Position numbers and translations under genes: made by a program
Assembly (NCBI GenBank): GCA_002384935.1
Contig: DGCD01000006.1
Span: 1 to 64,000, forward strand
Direction: 5' to 3'
Source: Pusillimonas sp. UBA3987
GTDB taxonomy: Bacteria > Pseudomonadota > Gammaproteobacteria > Burkholderiales > Burkholderiaceae_B
DNA: 64,000 nt
The notes under the pieces: model-generated
Told to the model about the DNA's origin: nothing
What the model saw: the letters and a program-made list of their open reading frames with translations, nothing else
Database searches by the model: none
Shown here: one piece after another, positions 8,107-16,525 of the stretch
Layout: each line of letters starts with the position of its first letter
Numbering within the stretch: the first letter of the stretch is position 1

Positions 8107-8781
8107 ATGCAGCCTACCAGCGACTTGTCGTTGATATCCCTTATTTTCGATGCCAGCATCCCGGTCCAGCTTGTCATGCTGATCCTGATTGGCATTTCAG
8201 TTCTGTCCTGGACATACATTTTCAGCAAACGCTCGACCTTAAAACGGGCGCACGAACAAACACGCCTGTTCGAAGACGACTTCTGGGCGGGTGGCGACCT
8301 GGCGGCTTTGCAAAAGTCGGTATCCTCGAGCCCTGATGATTACGGCGCACTTGCACGCATCTTTGACGCCGGCATGACTGAATTCATCAAGGCGCGGCGT
8401 GTCAATGGCAATGCCGAGGCATTGCTCGATGGCCCCCGACGCGCAATGCGCGCCAGCTACCAGCGGGAAATGGATCGCCTTGAGTCACACCTGAATTTTC
8501 TGGCCTCGGCCGGTTCCGTCAGCCCTTACATTGGCCTGTTGGGAACTGTTTGGGGCATTATGCATGCCTTCCTGGGCCTGTCCACCATGCAACAAGCCAC
8601 TTTGTCGGCCGTGGCGCCAGGGATTGCCGAGGCACTGATCGCAACCGCCATTGGTTTGTTTGCAGCGATCCCGGCCGTCGTGGCTTATAACCGGTACACC
8701 AACGAAATCGATCGCCTCTCAATGCGTTTTGACAGCTTCATTGATGAATTTCTGAACATTCTGCAACGACAGGTTCGCTAA
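8107..8781 (+). CDS. tolQ: Tol-Pal system proton channel subunit TolQ
   Basis: TolQ forms with TolR the inner-membrane stator that uses the proton motive force to drive TolA during outer membrane constriction at division. The 224 residues contain three membrane helices (about 18-38, 130-155 and 170-195), with the PYIGLLGTVWGIMHAF segment of the MotA/TolQ/ExbB family. The start lies 2 bases after ybgC and the stop overlaps the tolR start as TAATG, so translation is coupled. Confidence 0.97.
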   Translation: MQPTSDLSLISLIFDASIPVQLVMLILIGISVLSWTYIFSKRSTLKRAHEQTRLFEDDFWAGGDLAALQKSVSSSPDDYGALARIFDAGMTEFIKARRVNGNAEALLDGPRRAMRASYQREMDRLESHLNFLASAGSVSPYIGLLGTVWGIMHAFLGLSTMQQATLSAVAPGIAEALIATAIGLFAAIPAVVAYNRYTNEIDRLSMRFDSFIDEFLNILQRQVR

Positions 8782-9269
8782 TGGCGTCTACACGTAGTCA
8801 CCTCTCCCGCCCAAGCCGGCGGCTGAAAAACGAAATCAACGTCGTGCCCTACATCGACGTCATGCTGGTGCTATTGGTGATCTTCATGGTCACCGCCCCC
8901 ATGATCACGCCGGGCCTGATCGAGTTGCCCACGGTGGGCAGTGCCTCCAATGTCCCGATTGAGCCGGTTGAGGTTCAAATCGAGGAAGATGGCAGCGTGG
9001 CAGTTCGAAGCCGTTCTGCCGGGAGTGAGTTCGAAAAAGTGCCAAAAGACGCTCTTGTAGAGGCTGTTCGAACCCGTATTACCAACGAGACACCGGTTGT
9101 TATCGCCGCCGATGGCAAGGTCCCCTACGAACAGGTTATGGCCGTCATGGACCAATTGCGCAACAACGGCGTCACGCGTCTGGGTTTGCTTGTGGATCAG
9201 GGCTCTTCGACGCAAACTGAAACGACATCCTCACCACCCTCGTCGGCTTCGCCGACGGAACAGAACTAG
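8781..9269 (+). CDS. tolR: Tol-Pal system protein TolR
   Basis: TolR is the second stator component of the Tol motor. The 162-residue protein has one N-terminal membrane helix in the segment PYIDVMLVLLVIFM (about residues 24-37), whose aspartate is the proton-carrying residue of the ExbD/TolR family, followed by a periplasmic domain. The C-terminal 20 residues are serine/threonine rich and probably disordered. It starts within the tolQ stop. Confidence 0.96.
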   Translation: MASTRSHLSRPSRRLKNEINVVPYIDVMLVLLVIFMVTAPMITPGLIELPTVGSASNVPIEPVEVQIEEDGSVAVRSRSAGSEFEKVPKDALVEAVRTRITNETPVVIAADGKVPYEQVMAVMDQLRNNGVTRLGLLVDQGSSTQTETTSSPPSSASPTEQN

Positions 9270-9286
9270 GGCATTGCGGCATCCAT

Positions 9287-10441
9287 ATGAAACTCTTTGG
9301 GTCGGCCTCTCGCGCAAAGCACCCCGCCACGCTTGAACAACAAGACGAGCGTAAAGGCCTGCTTTACGCCGTCCTGGCACATTTGGCAGTCGCTGGCGTT
9401 TTAATGCTGGGAGTACTCACCTCGGCCCCTAAGACCCCTGCACCTGTGCAGGTTGAGCTCTGGATGGACGGAAACACCCCCGAGACGGCCCCCACCACTG
9501 AACAGGCACCAGAATCTGAACTTGAGCCTGAGCCGGAGCCCACGGTTGAACCCCAGCCTGAGCCAGCGCCCCAGCCGGAGCCCCAGCCGGAGCCGGAGCC
9601 CGAACCCGAGCCGCAACCAGAGCCCGCTCCCCAGCCTGAGCCGCCAAGCCCGCCTGAACCAACGCCTGAGCCCGCCGTAGAAGAGAATCCGGATATCGCG
9701 CTTGAAAAAGCCCGTAAAGAACGAGAAGAGGCAGAAGAGAAAGCACGACAGGCCGCCGAACTGAAAGCACGCGAAGAAGCTGAGCGCGAAGCGGAAGAAC
9801 GTAAAGCCCGGGAAGAAGCACAGCGCAAGGAAAAGGAAGCGGCTGAACGAAAAGCGCGTGAAGAGGCACAGCGTAAAGAGCGCGAAGCGGCCGAACGCAA
9901 AGCCCAGGAAGAAGCACAGCGCAAGGAACGCGAAGCGGCCGAGCGTAAAGCCCGGGAAGAAGCACAGCGCAAGGAAAAGGAAGCAGCTGAACGAAAAGCC
10001 CGGGAAGAGGCCGAGCGCAAGAAACGTGAAGCAGCCGAACGCAAAGCCCAGGAAGAAGCCGCCCGACGCGAGGCAATTAAACAAGCCATGCGAGGCGACG
10101 CGTTGGGTGCCGCCGGTATCCAGGGTGGCACGGCAGACCGCAACCAGCGCGGCGGCGGGGGCACAGACAGCGGTTATGCTGCCCAGATTCGAGCCTGTGT
10201 TCAACCTAGGGTTGTCTATCCGATTCCGCCACGTTCGGGTCCGAATCCACGGGTGCAGTTTCGTGCGACCCTTAGCGCTGACGGACGCGTACGCAGCGTC
10301 GAAGTTCGCCGCTCGTCCGGCATACCGGCTTTCGATCGCGCGGTTGAAAACGGAATACGGGCGTGTGACCCCTTCCCAAAACCCCCTACCGGCAGATATC
10401 CTGCCTATATCGACGGGGATTACTATATGTATGATCAATAG
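9287..10441 (+). CDS. tolA: Cell envelope integrity protein TolA
   Basis: TolA spans the periplasm and transmits force from TolQR to Pal and TolB. The 384-residue protein has an N-terminal membrane helix (about residues 24-45), a linker made of alternating glutamate and proline (about 77-128), a long charged helix (about 140-265) built from 16-residue repeats, a glycine-rich hinge and a C-terminal TonB/TolA-fold domain (about 300-384) containing two cysteines. The order is that of TolA. The E/P linker resembles TonB linkers and is more extended than in E. coli TolA. Confidence 0.95.
   Translation: MKLFGSASRAKHPATLEQQDERKGLLYAVLAHLAVAGVLMLGVLTSAPKTPAPVQVELWMDGNTPETAPTTEQAPESELEPEPEPTVEPQPEPAPQPEPQPEPEPEPEPQPEPAPQPEPPSPPEPTPEPAVEENPDIALEKARKEREEAEEKARQAAELKAREEAEREAEERKAREEAQRKEKEAAERKAREEAQRKEREAAERKAQEEAQRKEREAAERKAREEAQRKEKEAAERKAREEAERKKREAAERKAQEEAARREAIKQAMRGDALGAAGIQGGTADRNQRGGGGTDSGYAAQIRACVQPRVVYPIPPRSGPNPRVQFRATLSADGRVRSVEVRRSSGIPAFDRAVENGIRACDPFPKPPTGRYPAYIDGDYYMYDQ
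9797..10072 (+). repeat. 48-bp tandem repeats inside tolA
   Basis: Six imperfect units of 48 bases encode the 16-residue unit ERKAREEAQRKEKEAA and close variants (Q for R at position 5 and R for K at position 13). They form the periplasmic coiled helix of TolA. The units differ by silent and conservative changes, so the array is not freshly duplicated, yet it is a plausible site of length variation between strains. Confidence 0.85.
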
Positions 10442-10465
10442 TATGACCAATAGGAGATTGCCGAG

Positions 10466-11776
10466 ATGACCATTGCCACGTTCGCCAAAAATATTGTCCG
10501 AAACCTCAGGCGTTTAAGCCAGGTCGCTTTAGTTGCGGCCGCGGCCAACCTGACATTGGGCACAACCGCAACAGCCCAACTGAGAGTTGATATTTCAGGC
10601 GTTGGTGCAACCCAATACCCTATTGCCATTGCTGACATGCAAGGTGACCCGGCGGGACGCACCGTTGCCGAGATCATCCGTGCCGACCTGACCCGGTCAG
10701 GTCAATTCAAATTGGTTAATGCCACCGGAGCCGCTCTAACAGCCGAAACACCGGTTTCACACGATGATTGGCGCAGTCGCGGTGCCGACTATATTGCCTA
10801 TGGCTCGGTATCCCAGGCTGCAGGTCAATACACCATTACATATCGTCTCGCCGACTCGGTACGTAAAACCGAGCTCGATGGTGTGGCGTTCGCCGGTTCG
10901 GAAAAAGAATTGCGGCGCATTGCACATCAAATAGCCGACCGCATTTATGAAAAAATCACAGGTAATCGCGGCGTATTTTCCACCCGCCTGGCTTATGTTG
11001 TAAAACGCGGCGACGTACACGAATTACAGATTGCCGACGCCGATGGACAAAACCCACAAGTCATGCTGCGTTCCAAACACTCGATTATTTCTCCGGCCTG
11101 GTCTCCCGACGGGAAAAAACTGGCCTATGTCAGTTTCGAACTTGGCAAGCCTGTTGTATACGTACAAACCTTGGCCACCGGCCAGCGTGTTCCCATCGCA
11201 AACTTCAAAGGCAACAACAGCGCACCGGCGTGGTCCCCGACCGGAGACAAAATGGCTGTTGCACTATCGCGCGACGGCATTTCCCAGATTTATGTCATCG
11301 ACAGCGACGGATCGAATCTGCGCCGCATGATGCGTTCGCCACTGATCGATACCGAGCCGCACTTCTCACCCGACGGCAATTCCATTTTATTTACAAGTGA
11401 CCGTAGCGGCAGCCCGCAAATCTACCAAGTTCCGGTAAACGGCGGCGAAGCGCGTAGAATAACTTTTAACGGAAGTTACAACATCTCACCGGCGCTCTCT
11501 CCCGACAGTAACAATTTAGTGTACGTTACACGCAGAGACGGGGCATACCGTATTGCAATGCAGAACATGGAAACGGGTTCCGAACAAATCCTTACTGATG
11601 GACCCGATGACCAGTCTCCAAGCTTTGCACCCAACGGTATGCAAATTCTGCACAGTGCTGTTCAAAATGGTCGTAGTGTTCTTGCGGTCGTGTCGACCGA
11701 TGGTCGTGTCCGACAAACACTGTCAACCCTTGATGGCGAAGTACAGGAACCCACGTGGGGCCCGTTTACTAATTAG
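10466..11776 (+). CDS. tolB: Tol-Pal translocation protein TolB
   Basis: TolB is a periplasmic beta-propeller protein that binds Pal and the C-terminus of TolA. The 436 residues comprise a signal peptide ending near TATAQ, an N-terminal alpha/beta domain (to about residue 160) beginning LRVDISGVG, and a six-bladed propeller with repeated SPDG(K)-type turns such as PAWSPDGKKLAYVS and PHFSPDGNSILFTS. Pal follows 40 bases downstream. Confidence 0.97.
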   Translation: MTIATFAKNIVRNLRRLSQVALVAAAANLTLGTTATAQLRVDISGVGATQYPIAIADMQGDPAGRTVAEIIRADLTRSGQFKLVNATGAALTAETPVSHDDWRSRGADYIAYGSVSQAAGQYTITYRLADSVRKTELDGVAFAGSEKELRRIAHQIADRIYEKITGNRGVFSTRLAYVVKRGDVHELQIADADGQNPQVMLRSKHSIISPAWSPDGKKLAYVSFELGKPVVYVQTLATGQRVPIANFKGNNSAPAWSPTGDKMAVALSRDGISQIYVIDSDGSNLRRMMRSPLIDTEPHFSPDGNSILFTSDRSGSPQIYQVPVNGGEARRITFNGSYNISPALSPDSNNLVYVTRRDGAYRIAMQNMETGSEQILTDGPDDQSPSFAPNGMQILHSAVQNGRSVLAVVSTDGRVRQTLSTLDGEVQEPTWGPFTN

Positions 11777-11816
11777 TATTTTTTTTTCAGTGTGACTCTT
11801 TTCTAAAGGAACTTAA

Positions 11817-12314
11817 ATGAGCTCGCGCATTACAAAAAGCCTCAGTATCGCCGCCCTCGCTGCTTCTTTGGCAGCATGCAGCTCCGTCCCTCTGGACCAA
11901 GCCGGCTCCGGCTCGGGAACTGGTGGCGACGGCGCATCCACGGGTCAGATCATGGACCCTTTCAACCCGCAAAGCCCTCTGGCACAGCAAACTTCGGTCT
12001 ATTTCGAGTACGACAGCTATGTTGTACCTGAGCAATACCGCAGTGTCGTCGAAATGCACTCCTCCTACCTCTCAAGCAATAATCAGCAAAAAGTCCGTGT
12101 CGAAGGGCATGCTGATGCTCGCGGGGGTTCGGAATACAATCTGGCCTTGGGTCAGCGACGCTCCGATGCTGTTGCAAGAATGATGCAATTATTGGGTGTA
12201 CGTGCTGAGCAAATTGAAACAATCAGTTTCGGTAAAGAGCGCCCTCGCGCAATGGGTAACACTGAAGCCGACTACGCAGAAAACCGTCGTGCAGACCTCA
12301 ACTATCAGCGCTAG
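11817..12314 (+). CDS. pal: Peptidoglycan-associated lipoprotein Pal
   Basis: Pal anchors the outer membrane to peptidoglycan and is moved to the division site by the Tol motor. The 165-residue precursor has a lipoprotein signal ending in the lipobox LAAC, a short flexible linker and an OmpA-like domain containing VYFEYDSYVV and the peptidoglycan-binding segment GHADARGGSEYNLALGQRR. An intrinsic terminator follows the stop. Confidence 0.97.
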   Translation: MSSRITKSLSIAALAASLAACSSVPLDQAGSGSGTGGDGASTGQIMDPFNPQSPLAQQTSVYFEYDSYVVPEQYRSVVEMHSSYLSSNNQQKVRVEGHADARGGSEYNLALGQRRSDAVARMMQLLGVRAEQIETISFGKERPRAMGNTEADYAENRRADLNYQR

Positions 12315-12338
12315 GCGATAGCTTCAAGCTAAAGCGCA

Positions 12339-12368
12339 CGCCGTAGCGATACGTCGCTACGGCGTTTT
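12339..12368 (+). terminator. Intrinsic terminator after pal
   Basis: An 11-base-pair perfect stem (12339-12349 with 12354-12364) over a four-base loop is followed by TTTT. It lies between pal and cpoB and should end or attenuate most tol-pal transcription before cpoB and the ABC genes. Confidence 0.8.
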
Positions 12369-12390
12369 ATCAGGAACAGGTAACGGCCAT

Positions 12391-13077
12391 ATGAATGCCC
12401 TCTTAATCAAATCGCGTACCTTGCTGGCAACTGTTGCCACGACGGGTCTGTTTATTTTTTCATCACCGGCCACTGCCTTTGCCGACGACGAAGCCCGACG
12501 CGCAATTCTGGAGCTTCGCGAACAGATTCGACAAATGACTGAACAAAATCAGCAGGCCCGGCTGACTTTGGCCGATCGAATCGAGTCTTTACAGCAGGAA
12601 GTGGCAAATCTTCGCGGTCAAATCGAACGCATGCGATTCGAGCTCGACGTCAAGGATGGCCGGGGCTTGGGCCTTAACCAGAATACGCCTCAAGTAAGCA
12701 ACCCTCAGGAACAGGCCGCGTTCGACAAGGCGATGAATTTCTTTCGCGCAGGCCAGTATAAGGAAGCAGCGGAAAGCTTCGGTACCTTTATCAATAATTA
12801 CCCAAGCAGCCAATTGAATGCCGATGCCCAGTTCTATCGTGGCAGCAGCCTGTACGCTTCCAAAAACTTCGGCCCTGCAGTCACCGAACTGCAAGCCATG
12901 GAACAGAATAATCCGGAACACGCACGTGCCCCCGATGCTTTACTGATCGTGGCGGCTGCGCAGATCGAACAGAACAACATGTCGGGCGCACGCGACACGT
13001 TACAACGTATTGTCGATAAATATCCACAAAGCAACGCAGCTCAAACTGCGCAGGAACGCCTGAAGCTCCTGCAATAA
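12391..13077 (+). CDS. cpoB: Cell division coordinator CpoB (YbgF)
   Basis: CpoB is a periplasmic protein that coordinates peptidoglycan synthesis by PBP1B with Tol-driven outer membrane constriction. The 228 residues comprise a signal peptide ending near ATAFA, an N-terminal trimeric coiled coil (about 30-80) and a C-terminal TPR domain (about 105-228) with AFDKAMNFFRAGQYKEAAESF and two further repeats. The stop codon overlaps the start of the following permease gene as TAATG, which is unusual for this locus. Confidence 0.94.
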   Translation: MNALLIKSRTLLATVATTGLFIFSSPATAFADDEARRAILELREQIRQMTEQNQQARLTLADRIESLQQEVANLRGQIERMRFELDVKDGRGLGLNQNTPQVSNPQEQAAFDKAMNFFRAGQYKEAAESFGTFINNYPSSQLNADAQFYRGSSLYASKNFGPAVTELQAMEQNNPEHARAPDALLIVAAAQIEQNNMSGARDTLQRIVDKYPQSNAAQTAQERLKLLQ

Positions 13078-14123
13078 TGTCTTTACAGAAAACCTCCGGC
13101 ATCCTGGCCACATACCGGAGGCAGCAACTCAGGAAGCTGTGGCTGTTGATCCTGATCATCTGCCTGGTACTGGCCGCGACAATGATCGATCTGGCGATCG
13201 GACCAGCCAACATTGCGGTTTCGGATATCATCGGAACCCTTTTATGGCCGGCGCAGTCAACCAGCCTGGATGTTACTGTGATCTGGCAACTGCGTGTTCC
13301 TCAATCCTTAATGGCGCTTGCAGTAGGCGCCGCCCTGGGCCTTGCCGGCGCGGAAATGCAGACAGTGCTCGACAACCCCCTGGCCAGCCCCTTCACTCTG
13401 GGCGTATCTTCCGCGGCGGCTTTGGGCGCTGCCCTGGCCCTGAGCTTTAATATCGCCATTCCCGGACTGCCTGCAGAAATCAGTCTCGTGGTCAGCGCAT
13501 TAACCGTGGCCCTGGCATGTACCGCCCTGCTCGACCGCATCGCCGCAAAGCAAAATGCAAACGCAAACAATATTGTTTTGTTCGGCATCGCGCTGATATT
13601 CAGCTTTAACGCGCTATTGGCGCTGATGCAATATCTGGTGAGTGCATCATCGCTTCAATTATTGATTTTCTGGATGATGGGCAGTCTGGCCCGCAGCAGC
13701 ATGACAGGCGTGGCCGTGGTGGCTTTAGGTCTATTTGCCGCACTGCTCCTGGGCATGCGCCAGGCATGGCAACTGACGGCATTGCGTTACGGTGACGAGC
13801 GCGCGCGCACCCTTGGAGTTGACACACACAGATTAAGAAGATGCAGTCTGTTCCGTGTTGGAATCCTGACTGCAATTTCAGTATCATTGACCGGAGTAAT
13901 CGGTTTTATTGGGCTCGTGGCACCGCATATTGCCCGGCGACTTGTCGGCGAAGACCATCGCTGGTTCCTGCCCACCAGCGCCTTGACCGGGGCACTTTTG
14001 CTGATAAGCGCCGCAGCCTTCTCAAAAATGCTGGTTACCGACACATTATTGCCGGTTGGCATCGTCACCACCCTTGTGGGCGTGCCCGTGTTCGCCTGGA
14101 TTGTCTTACGTAAATCATCCTGA
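13077..14123 (+). CDS. FecCD-family iron/cobalamin-type ABC transporter permease
   Basis: The 348-residue protein has about ten hydrophobic segments and the family sequence LRVPQSLMALAVGAALGLAGAEMQ (cut here to LRVPQSLMALAVGAALGL) followed by NPLASPFTLGVSSAAALGA, typical of permeases for ferric siderophores, haem or vitamin B12. The ATG overlaps the cpoB stop (TAATG). The ATPase gene follows after 12 bases. No periplasmic binding protein gene is adjacent, so the substrate cannot be assigned and a binding protein must be supplied from elsewhere. Confidence 0.9.
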   Translation: MSLQKTSGILATYRRQQLRKLWLLILIICLVLAATMIDLAIGPANIAVSDIIGTLLWPAQSTSLDVTVIWQLRVPQSLMALAVGAALGLAGAEMQTVLDNPLASPFTLGVSSAAALGAALALSFNIAIPGLPAEISLVVSALTVALACTALLDRIAAKQNANANNIVLFGIALIFSFNALLALMQYLVSASSLQLLIFWMMGSLARSSMTGVAVVALGLFAALLLGMRQAWQLTALRYGDERARTLGVDTHRLRRCSLFRVGILTAISVSLTGVIGFIGLVAPHIARRLVGEDHRWFLPTSALTGALLLISAAAFSKMLVTDTLLPVGIVTTLVGVPVFAWIVLRKSS

Positions 14124-14135
14124 ATACATTAATTT

Positions 14136-14918
14136 ATGACGTCTTCCCTTCAGGCTGCAGGCATCACAACACATTTAAGCAGTAAAACAGTTCTGTCCGA
14201 CCTTGATCTGCCTGAATTACAAGCCAACCAGCTATGTGCCCTGATGGGCCCAAATGGCTGCGGAAAGTCGACTTTGTTAAAAAGCCTGGCTGGCCTCATT
14301 AAATGCCGGATCAAATCGCTGAATTATATCGACGGCAATATACCGACAACTGAACGACAGCACCCACGGGCACTGTTCGGGTACCTGCCGCAGTATCTGC
14401 CGGAAGGACCCAATCTTACCGTCATGGAAGCCATGCTGGTTGCACAGGCGAACTCCGCCACAGTGTCAAAACGCCTCCAGTTCGACGAAGCCGAATCTAT
14501 ACTCGAGCAGCTCAATATATTGACACTGGCCCATGCACGCGCCGATCAATTGTCGGGGGGCCAGAAACAACTGCTCGCACTGGGCCAGTTACTATGCAAG
14601 AAGCCACGCATCCTGTTGCTCGACGAACCGTTCTCGGCGTTGGATATGGCGCATACATACGTCGTCATGAGCTTGCTGAAAAACCTCACACAACAGCAGC
14701 AACTGCTCACTATTTTCGTGACGCATGACCTTAATTTTGCGCTGTTGAACGCCGATACGGTCTTACTGATGAAAGAAGGCAGCCTCAGCGGCTATGGCGC
14801 ACCGGCATCGGTATTGAATACGAATCGGATTGCCGATGTTTTTGGTGTGCGAACTCGCATGGAGCAGAGCAGCCGGGGACAGCCTTTCATTTTTATCGAT
14901 GGCCCAATCACTCAATAG
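14136..14918 (+). CDS. Iron-siderophore-type ABC transporter ATP-binding protein
   Basis: The 260-residue ATPase shows Walker A GPNGCGKST near residue 39, signature LSGGQKQLLALGQ near residue 137, Walker B RILLLDEPFSALD and the switch histidine in FVTHD. The sequence is of the FecE/BtuD class and pairs with the FecCD-type permease just upstream. The N-terminus is slightly divergent (no strong A-loop aromatic visible). It is followed after 18 bases by an alpha/beta hydrolase. Confidence 0.9.
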   Translation: MTSSLQAAGITTHLSSKTVLSDLDLPELQANQLCALMGPNGCGKSTLLKSLAGLIKCRIKSLNYIDGNIPTTERQHPRALFGYLPQYLPEGPNLTVMEAMLVAQANSATVSKRLQFDEAESILEQLNILTLAHARADQLSGGQKQLLALGQLLCKKPRILLLDEPFSALDMAHTYVVMSLLKNLTQQQQLLTIFVTHDLNFALLNADTVLLMKEGSLSGYGAPASVLNTNRIADVFGVRTRMEQSSRGQPFIFIDGPITQ

Positions 14919-14936
14919 CGATCAAGAAAACACACA

Positions 14937-15776
14937 ATGCCCATCCAATTATCCGACTTCCCTGAACAAACCCGACAGATTAATAATGACACCTACCATT
15001 ACGTGCAAACGGGAAACGACGCACCAGATGTATTGCTGATTCACGGATCTTTATGTGATTACCGCTATTGGCGCTGGCAATTGCCCGCGTTCGCATCGGC
15101 GGCCGGCACCCTTGCCCCCAGCTTGCGTGGCTACTGGCCCGGCATAGGATCGCATCCCAGCACCGCGTTCTCGGTTCAACAGCATGCCCGCGACATGCTG
15201 GCCCTGATCGAAACCCTGGCGCCCGATCATCCCATACATGTTTTGGGGCACTCGCGCGGCGCCCTGGTTGCGATGGAGCTGGCCGAGCTTGCTCCGCAAC
15301 GCATACGATCTTTGATATTGGCTGACCCCGGCTTTCATGCAAGCTCGCTTCCACCCAGCCATGATTTTCAATTTGAGGCAGCCGAGAAAATCAAGCAAGG
15401 CGATATTGAAGGCGGACTGGCATTATTCATCGACTCGGTCAGCGGACAAGATACCTGGTCACGAACCACCGGCTGGTTCAAAACGATGGTACGCGAGAAC
15501 GCCGACACGATATTGTCGCAAGTTCTGGAGGCAGACAAGGAATATGATCTGAACCGCGTGCCGAAGCTTAAATGTCCGACATTGCTGGTGGGCGGCTCTG
15601 ACAGCCCCCCGCGCTACAAACATATTATCGATATCCTGGAACTGCTGCTGCCTGATGTGCGCCGCGCAACCGTTCCTCTGGCGACCCACGGCATGAACCT
15701 GGCTAATCCGAAATCGTTCAATAAACATGCTATGGCATTTTGGCAAGAGATTGAAAATACCCGGGCTGATGTTTAA
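14937..15776 (+). CDS. Alpha/beta hydrolase next to iron-type ABC transporter
   Basis: The 279-residue protein is a classical alpha/beta hydrolase: the oxyanion segment LIHGSLCDYRYW (about residues 34-45), the nucleophile elbow GHSRGA (serine near 105), an aspartate near residue 220 in GGSDSPPR and a histidine near 247 in ATHGMN. It has no export signal. Because it sits behind an iron-type permease and ATPase, hydrolysis of an imported siderophore is possible, but the sequence itself does not show this. It converges on the PCu(A)C gene with a four-base overlap. Confidence 0.8.
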   Translation: MPIQLSDFPEQTRQINNDTYHYVQTGNDAPDVLLIHGSLCDYRYWRWQLPAFASAAGTLAPSLRGYWPGIGSHPSTAFSVQQHARDMLALIETLAPDHPIHVLGHSRGALVAMELAELAPQRIRSLILADPGFHASSLPPSHDFQFEAAEKIKQGDIEGGLALFIDSVSGQDTWSRTTGWFKTMVRENADTILSQVLEADKEYDLNRVPKLKCPTLLVGGSDSPPRYKHIIDILELLLPDVRRATVPLATHGMNLANPKSFNKHAMAFWQEIENTRADV

Positions 15777-16324
15777 TGCGGGCTGGCGGCCCCATGGTGA
15801 TGTGTCGTAGCGGCCGGCTTGACCTCACAGGAAACGGCCACTTTTTCTCCCGATTTCAATGCAACTGAAACCTCGACAGTATCACCCACCTGAACCTGTC
15901 GATTCGGCTTTTCCAGCATAAGATGATAACTGCCGGGCTCGAAAACCAGTTCCTGGCCCGGGCCCACATGAATCTCGGGAACCATCGCCATGCGGCTCAT
16001 GCCATTTTCCTGGGTGGTTTGATGGACCATGACTTCATCAAACGCCTTGGCAGCAGCACCCACGATCACAATGTCATCCTGACGATCATTGCGCAGGAAA
16101 AAATAGCCAGCCGAAGGAGCTGAACCAGGCAATAGCCTCAGCCAGCAACTATCAGCCACAACATTATTTGCCGTTGGCATCTTTTCGACCATACCCGATT
16201 TTGCCGACATTGATCCGCTATGGCCATGTTCATGCGCGCTGGCATCCGAGTGCAAGCCGGCCCATACCCCGGTCGCCAATATGCTTTGCAGCCCTATGAA
16301 TGCTGCGAGTCTAACCAATTTCAT
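15773..16324 (-). CDS. Periplasmic copper chaperone PCu(A)C
   Basis: PCu(A)C proteins deliver copper(I) to the CuA site of cytochrome oxidase in the periplasm. The 183-residue protein has a signal peptide, a short histidine-rich stretch after cleavage, and a beta-barrel domain with the metal motif: histidine in EVMVHQT, then methionines in MSRMAM, then HLM within GSYHLML. A further His-rich tail (THHHGAASPH) at the C-terminus could also bind copper. It is transcribed alone, opposite to the ABC-hydrolase block. Confidence 0.9.
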   Translation of the reverse strand: MKLVRLAAFIGLQSILATGVWAGLHSDASAHEHGHSGSMSAKSGMVEKMPTANNVVADSCWLRLLPGSAPSAGYFFLRNDRQDDIVIVGAAAKAFDEVMVHQTTQENGMSRMAMVPEIHVGPGQELVFEPGSYHLMLEKPNRQVQVGDTVEVSVALKSGEKVAVSCEVKPAATTHHHGAASPH

Positions 16325-16525
16325 CGTACTTTCCTCATATTCTTACCACGAGAAGTGTAACCGCTGCTCATGCGCCCGCCCCATGGCGAGGCCTGAAAAA
16401 GACCGGAAAAAACCGTTTGTTCCGACCATTAACTGACAATAGTCAGTCATACGATCACTAAAGTTATTGAAAAGCCGGCCGTTAAGAGGTTTCGGTATTA
16501 TCTAAAGATCTCACCCGGAGACACT

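Noticed and set aside
9364..10450. Long open frames of 215 to 349 codons antisense to tolA
   Set aside because: They mirror the repetitive, GC-biased tolA sequence, have low-complexity translations without family features, and tolA itself is certain.
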